From contig JBBSWN010000009.1 in assembly GCA_038046265.1 (NCBI GenBank), positions 1 to 16,163 on the forward strand: a DNA stretch of 16,163 nucleotides. Reading direction: 5' to 3'. The stretch's first letter is position 1, and every line of letters starts with the position of its first letter. Positions 13,442 to 16,163 of the stretch are shown here, in pieces. The stretch comes from JAGWAC01 sp038046265. Lineage in GTDB: Archaea > Nanobdellota > Nanobdellia > SCGC-AAA011-G17 > JACPIM01. Under the pieces are notes generated by a model. The model saw nothing but the letters and a program-made list of their open reading frames with translations. It was not told where the DNA came from and searched no databases. The translations under genes and the position numbers were made by a program.

Positions 13442-14287
13442 ATGATGTTAGAAGAAAATCCATATGACGAGAACCATAGCATAAAGTTTACTTCTCCTGA
13501 ATTTAGAAAATACGATGCCTTGGAAGAAATAGTAAGAAGAAATGGAGCAGACAGTCTTCCTGATTTAATAATAAAAACAGCCAAAGATGTCCTTGAACTT
13601 GTTGTAAATGATGAATACTTGGTAATAGAAATTGGCTCTCAAAAATCTGAAGTTGTCCTTCCAATAGTTTCAAGAGAATACGTCAATCCAAAAAAGTTCA
13701 ACCCTTTTTTCAGAAATAAAGACAGTGATGGCGAAACTCACCAGGAAGAAGTTGATCTCAATGAAAGCAGATATTCAACTTTAATTAGTTTAAAAGATCT
13801 TTACCATAAAGCAATAACAAAAAGATTCGGGGAAGTCTCCTTTGGAGAAGTTCCTGATGATGCGGAAATAGAGGAAATCTTTGAAATTGGCTTAAATTAT
13901 CTGGGAGGATTAGTAAAACTCTGTTTAGATGGCTGCACATCTATACAAATTCTGGATAAAAACAGGGCTCCAACAAAAAAAGCATTGAATGTTGAAGGCG
14001 TACTGGTTAATGTTAGAACAGAAAGGGAAAAAAGTTTACATCAGCACTATGAAGAAAGAAAAGCATATGAAGATATGGAAAAAGCCTTAAGCAGCGGTCT
14101 TGATAAATTAAAAGTTTACCATGGTAATTCTACTGACATGAAACTAATAGTGGAAAAAAGAAAAATGCGTGAAGACATAAGTAGAGATTTAAAAACCTTC
14201 AAAACATACTGTAAAAGATGTCCTGATATGATGTCTCCTGAAGAAAGAAAAAGAAAACAAAACAATAGAAAAGAAAAAGATATTTAA
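13442..14287 (+). CDS. Hypothetical protein, 281 aa, with C-terminal CxxC and basic tail
   Basis: 281 aa from ATG 13442 (a second ATG follows at once). I do not recognise a family. The N-terminal half is mixed and acidic, with strand-like EYLVIEIGSQKSEVVLPIVS and a FNPFFRNKDSDGE loop. The middle carries AEIEEIFEIGLNYLGGLVKL and strands SIQILDKN and VEGVLVNVR. The C-terminal third is a long charged helix (QHYEERKAYEDMEKALSSGL) followed by CKRC (257-260) and a very basic tail (EERKRKQNNRKEKD). The CxxC and basic tail suggest metal and nucleic-acid binding, but only two Cys are seen there. GTGAT 5 nt upstream may act as a Shine-Dalgarno. TAA stop, 24 bp before the kinase. Confidence 0.8.
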   Translation: MMLEENPYDENHSIKFTSPEFRKYDALEEIVRRNGADSLPDLIIKTAKDVLELVVNDEYLVIEIGSQKSEVVLPIVSREYVNPKKFNPFFRNKDSDGETHQEEVDLNESRYSTLISLKDLYHKAITKRFGEVSFGEVPDDAEIEEIFEIGLNYLGGLVKLCLDGCTSIQILDKNRAPTKKALNVEGVLVNVRTEREKSLHQHYEERKAYEDMEKALSSGLDKLKVYHGNSTDMKLIVEKRKMREDISRDLKTFKTYCKRCPDMMSPEERKRKQNNRKEKDI

Positions 14288-14290
14288 AAC
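14280..14290 (+). promoter_or_regulatory. TATA-like box before the adenylate kinase gene
   Basis: ATATTTAAAAC is centred about 27 bp before the ATG at 14312 and overlaps the stop codon of the preceding gene. It could give the kinase its own leaderless promoter inside an otherwise collinear run. Confidence 0.35.
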
Positions 14291-14311
14291 ATGCTTTAGT
14301 TCTATTGATTA

Positions 14312-14797
14312 ATGAAAATAATAATAGTTAGTGGTACACCCGGAACAGGAAAAACCAGAGTAGCAAAATTAATTTCAGAAAATTCTATTTACAAATACTT
14401 AAATATCAACAAATTGATTAAAAAAAATAAGATCTATGATTCCTATGATAAAAAAAGAAAATGCTATGTTGTTGATGAAAAAAAGTTAAGCAAATTCCTC
14501 ATCAATTATATAAAAAAATCAAAATCAAACTTGATTTTAGATTCTCATTTGTCTCATTTCCTTCCTAAAAAGTACATTAAGCTTTGCATAATAACAAAAT
14601 GTAGTTTAAAAAGATTAAAAAAAAGATTAAAAAAAAGAAAATACAATAAACTAAAAATAAAGGAAAACCTGGAATCAGAAATCTTTAACACGTGCTTGAG
14701 TGAGGCTCTAAAAAACAAGCACAAAGTAATAGTAATAGACACAACTAAGGGAGTTAAACATATAAACATTAAACAATTACTCAAACTCATAAAATAG
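14312..14797 (+). CDS. Fap7/archaeal-type adenylate kinase (COG1936-like)
   Basis: 161 aa P-loop kinase. The N-terminus IIIVSGTPGTGKTRVAKLIS carries Walker A GTPGTGKT (8-15). The DSHLSHFLP segment (about 77-85) matches the Fap7/AK6 pattern DGHLSHHL. A short lid-like region follows (KRKYNKLKIKENLESEIFNT), as in the family's RgYsekKixEN. Fap7 proteins act as adenylate kinases and help cleave the 20S pre-rRNA during small-subunit maturation; archaeal homologues are assigned the same dual role. It is unusually Lys-rich (LKRLKKRLKKRKYNKLKIK). The stop is TAG; the frame stays open for only 17 more codons. Confidence 0.88.
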   Translation: MKIIIVSGTPGTGKTRVAKLISENSIYKYLNINKLIKKNKIYDSYDKKRKCYVVDEKKLSKFLINYIKKSKSNLILDSHLSHFLPKKYIKLCIITKCSLKRLKKRLKKRKYNKLKIKENLESEIFNTCLSEALKNKHKVIVIDTTKGVKHINIKQLLKLIK

Positions 14798-14821
14798 ACA
14801 GGAGTAAAAACTCAAGAGATG

Positions 14822-14866
14822 ATAAGAACATTTCCGTTAACGCTTTGTTAAAGGGTTAGTTCTTAT
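14822..14866 (+). ncRNA. Nested hairpin in the kinase-PHP gap (leader, terminator or small RNA)
   Basis: The outer stem is ATAAGAAC (14822-14829) with GTTCTTAT (14859-14866), a perfect 8 bp. After an internal loop, an inner stem TCC/GGG (one G-U pair) with a single G-A mismatch continues to TTAAC (14837-14841) pairing with GTTAA (14847-14851), around loop GCTTT. A run of T follows directly (14866-14870). The whole 100-bp gap 14798-14897 has no gene; it holds this hairpin and repeat copy C. No protein or known RNA family is recognised, so the RNA status is an inference from pairing alone. Confidence 0.4.
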
Positions 14867-14894
14867 TTTTGGTTGAGCTTTTTATTAAAAAAGT
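14866..14894. repeat. Hairpin repeat, copy C, before the PHP gene
   Basis: TTTTTGGTTGAGC then TTTTTATTAAAAAAGTC, ending 3 nt before the ATG at 14898. The first 17 bases match copy B except for one A-to-G change. The loop differs (ATT in place of CCT) but the CTTTTT/AAAAAG stem is kept. As with copy B it abuts a start codon and no TATA sits 25 bp upstream. Confidence 0.5.
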
Positions 14895-14897
14895 CAC

Positions 14898-15719
14898 ATG
14901 GATGTAATTTTTCAGAAACCAAAATTCAGGAAATTAAAGAAACAAGGCCTGACTTATGTTGACATGCATTTCCATACAAGTTATTCTATGGATACATCAA
15001 CAAGAGTTACATTCATAGCAAAAAGAGCAAAAATGCTTGGTTGTGGCGTGGCAATTACAGACCATAATGAAATAAAAGGCTCTTTTGAATTGGCCAAAAA
15101 GAAAAAATGCTTGGTAATTCCTTCAATAGAAATAACAAGCTCTGAACTTCTCGACATTATTCCTTATTTCTACCATCCAAATGACTTAAAAGATTTTTAT
15201 GACAAGTACATTAAGCATTACACAAGGCCGAACATAGGTTTTAATTTCAACAGAGTCACCTGGAAATTTGAAGAAATTCTTCATAAACTCAAAAAATATA
15301 GATGTATAATTAACTTGCCTCATCCCTATGCTCCCTACCCTCAAAATACAGACCCTTTCTTGTTAAAAGAAAATAAAAAACTAATAAATCTTATAGATTC
15401 TTTGGAAGTTTTAAACGGCACATTACATAGAGAAAGAAACATTAGTGCCATTAAATTAAATAAAAAACTGAAAAAAGCATACACTGGCGGAAGTGACGGC
15501 CATACTCTATTCCAGTTAGGAGAAGTAATCACAATAACTGAAAACACAGACATTGAAGGTTTTTTAGACTATATTAAAAAGCATCAAAACATAGTAATGG
15601 GGGAAGAAATGAGTTTTACTCACAGATCATGGGTTCAATTAGTAATTTTCAAGAATGCATTAAAATTCAAAATCAAGGAAAAAAGTCACAAGATAACTCA
15701 CAAAGATGGTAATAATTGA
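14898..15719 (+). CDS. PHP-domain metal-dependent phosphoesterase
   Basis: 273 aa. The PHP metal-site residues are all visible: H24 and H26 (DMHFHTSYS), D55 and H56 (AITDHNEIKG), E78 (PSIEITS), H142 (LPHPY), and D200 and H202 (GGSDGHT). E170 (SLEVLNG) is another expected site residue. This is the stand-alone PHP form (COG0613-like), which hydrolyses phosphoesters such as nucleotide 3'-5' bisphosphates or small phospho-compounds; the substrate cannot be read from the sequence. A C-terminal extension ends IKEKSHKITHKDGNN. TGA stop. Its last 14 bases overlap the start of carS, so the two are probably translationally coupled. Confidence 0.93.
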   Translation: MDVIFQKPKFRKLKKQGLTYVDMHFHTSYSMDTSTRVTFIAKRAKMLGCGVAITDHNEIKGSFELAKKKKCLVIPSIEITSSELLDIIPYFYHPNDLKDFYDKYIKHYTRPNIGFNFNRVTWKFEEILHKLKKYRCIINLPHPYAPYPQNTDPFLLKENKKLINLIDSLEVLNGTLHRERNISAIKLNKKLKKAYTGGSDGHTLFQLGEVITITENTDIEGFLDYIKKHQNIVMGEEMSFTHRSWVQLVIFKNALKFKIKEKSHKITHKDGNN

Positions 15720-16163
15720 AGAACTATATTTTGCTCTGCCGATTTATATTAGTAACATGACTCCTGTTTTTGCAAGAAAAATCCCCCTGTTTAATTACCC
15801 AATAAACAAAAAATTATTTGGCTCTCACAAAACAGTCCGTGGTTTTATCAGTGCTGTAATAGCAGCCATTATAGTAATATATATCCAGCTTTACTTATAT
15901 GATATTTCTTTTTTCAGAAAAATCAGCATCATTAACTATAGTCAGGAAAATATTTTTCTGCTAGGCTTCTTGTCTGGCTTTGGAACAATAACAGGTGACT
16001 TAATTAAAAGCTTTTTCAAGAGAAAAAAAGGCATTAAGCCAGGGCATAAATGGGTTCCGTTTGATCAGTTGGATTTCATGGTGGGAGCTTTATTAGTTCT
16101 GTATCCTTTCATTAAACTAACTTTTAGAAGCATCTCAATCCTCTTGCTGTTAACTCCATTCCT
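15706..16163 (+). CDS. carS: CDP-archaeol synthase, N-terminal part (3' end outside window)
   Basis: 152 residues are seen from ATG 15706, in a frame different from the PHP gene it overlaps. It transfers CMP from CTP to the unsaturated archaeal diether phosphate to give CDP-archaeol, the branch point of archaeal polar lipids. Family motifs: SNMTPVFARK near the N-terminus, GSHKTVRGF, FGTITGDLIKSFFKRKKGIK and KPGHKWVPFDQLDFMVGALL. The last is the strongest signature of the DUF46/CarS membrane family. Hydrophobic segments at about 5-20, 48-66 and 85-100 fit an integral membrane protein. The frame is open to the window edge. Confidence 0.93.
   Translation, partial: MVIIEELYFALPIYISNMTPVFARKIPLFNYPINKKLFGSHKTVRGFISAVIAAIIVIYIQLYLYDISFFRKISIINYSQENIFLLGFLSGFGTITGDLIKSFFKRKKGIKPGHKWVPFDQLDFMVGALLVLYPFIKLTFRSISILLLLTPF

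Noticed and set aside
14798..14851. TAG readthrough extension of the Fap7-like kinase (17 codons)
   Set aside because: The kinase already ends at the family's normal length. The extension is short, not family-like, and runs into the hairpin.
14798..14897. Possible tRNA or C/D-box small RNA in the kinase-PHP gap
   Set aside because: There is no GGTTCRANYCC T-arm or acceptor pairing for a tRNA. ATGATAA resembles a C box, but no CTGA D box is found at suitable spacing.
1..16163. CRISPR array, insertion sequence, prophage or attachment site
   Set aside because: No regularly spaced repeats, transposase, integrase or terminal repeats were seen. The transposase-like N-terminus of the Fic protein is only a resemblance and is fused to an intact Fic domain.

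Overview
The window looks like a chromosomal segment of a small-genome archaeon, most likely of the DPANN group (Woesearchaeota/Pacearchaeota-like). The grounds are very AT-rich DNA and archaeal marker genes: both clamp-loader subunits (rfcL, rfcS), a COG2521-type methyltransferase, a DUF357 protein, a Fap7/archaeal-type adenylate kinase, a presenilin-like protease and CDP-archaeol synthase. Many start codons also have a TATA-like box about 24-30 bp upstream, as expected for leaderless archaeal transcripts. The lineage is an inference; no rRNA is present to confirm it.

Layout. 1-1024: the 3' end of an HtpX-type protease, a small putative lipoprotein and an unrecognised 120-aa protein. 1080-5197 (minus): rfcL, rfcS and a bacterial-looking methionyl-tRNA synthetase. 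5198-5229: a 32-bp divergent promoter shared with a COG2521-like methyltransferase (plus). 6035-7865: an unknown 122-aa protein, a GNAT acetyltransferase and a self-inhibited Fic protein whose promoter is bracketed by a perfect 10-bp inverted repeat. 7858-9948 (minus): a membrane pyrophosphatase with the K+-independent (H+-pumping) signature. 9992-10444 (minus): one unknown reading frame interrupted by an in-frame TAG. 10532-11504: small membrane proteins and a zinc-ribbon protein. 11564-13026: Mn-type superoxide dismutase, divergent from the presenilin-like protease. 13074-16163 (plus): DUF357 protein, an unknown 281-aa protein, Fap7-like kinase, a structured intergenic hairpin, a PHP phosphoesterase and the start of carS.

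How the genes work together. The minus block rfcS-rfcL supplies the PCNA clamp loader beside translation (MetRS). The pyrophosphatase removes PPi made by synthetases and polymerases while conserving energy as an ion gradient. carS activates archaeol phosphate for polar lipid synthesis. Intergenic spacing is very tight: two convergent pairs are 1 nt apart and one overlaps by 8 bp.

Most worth a second look: the TAG-split gene at 9992-10444; a family of short hairpin-forming repeats at gene borders (2301, 10941, 11164, 13042, 14866); the bracketed Fic promoter; the nested hairpin at 14822-14866; and an RfcL that lacks a recognisable PCNA-binding tail. I found no convincing large novel multi-gene system.
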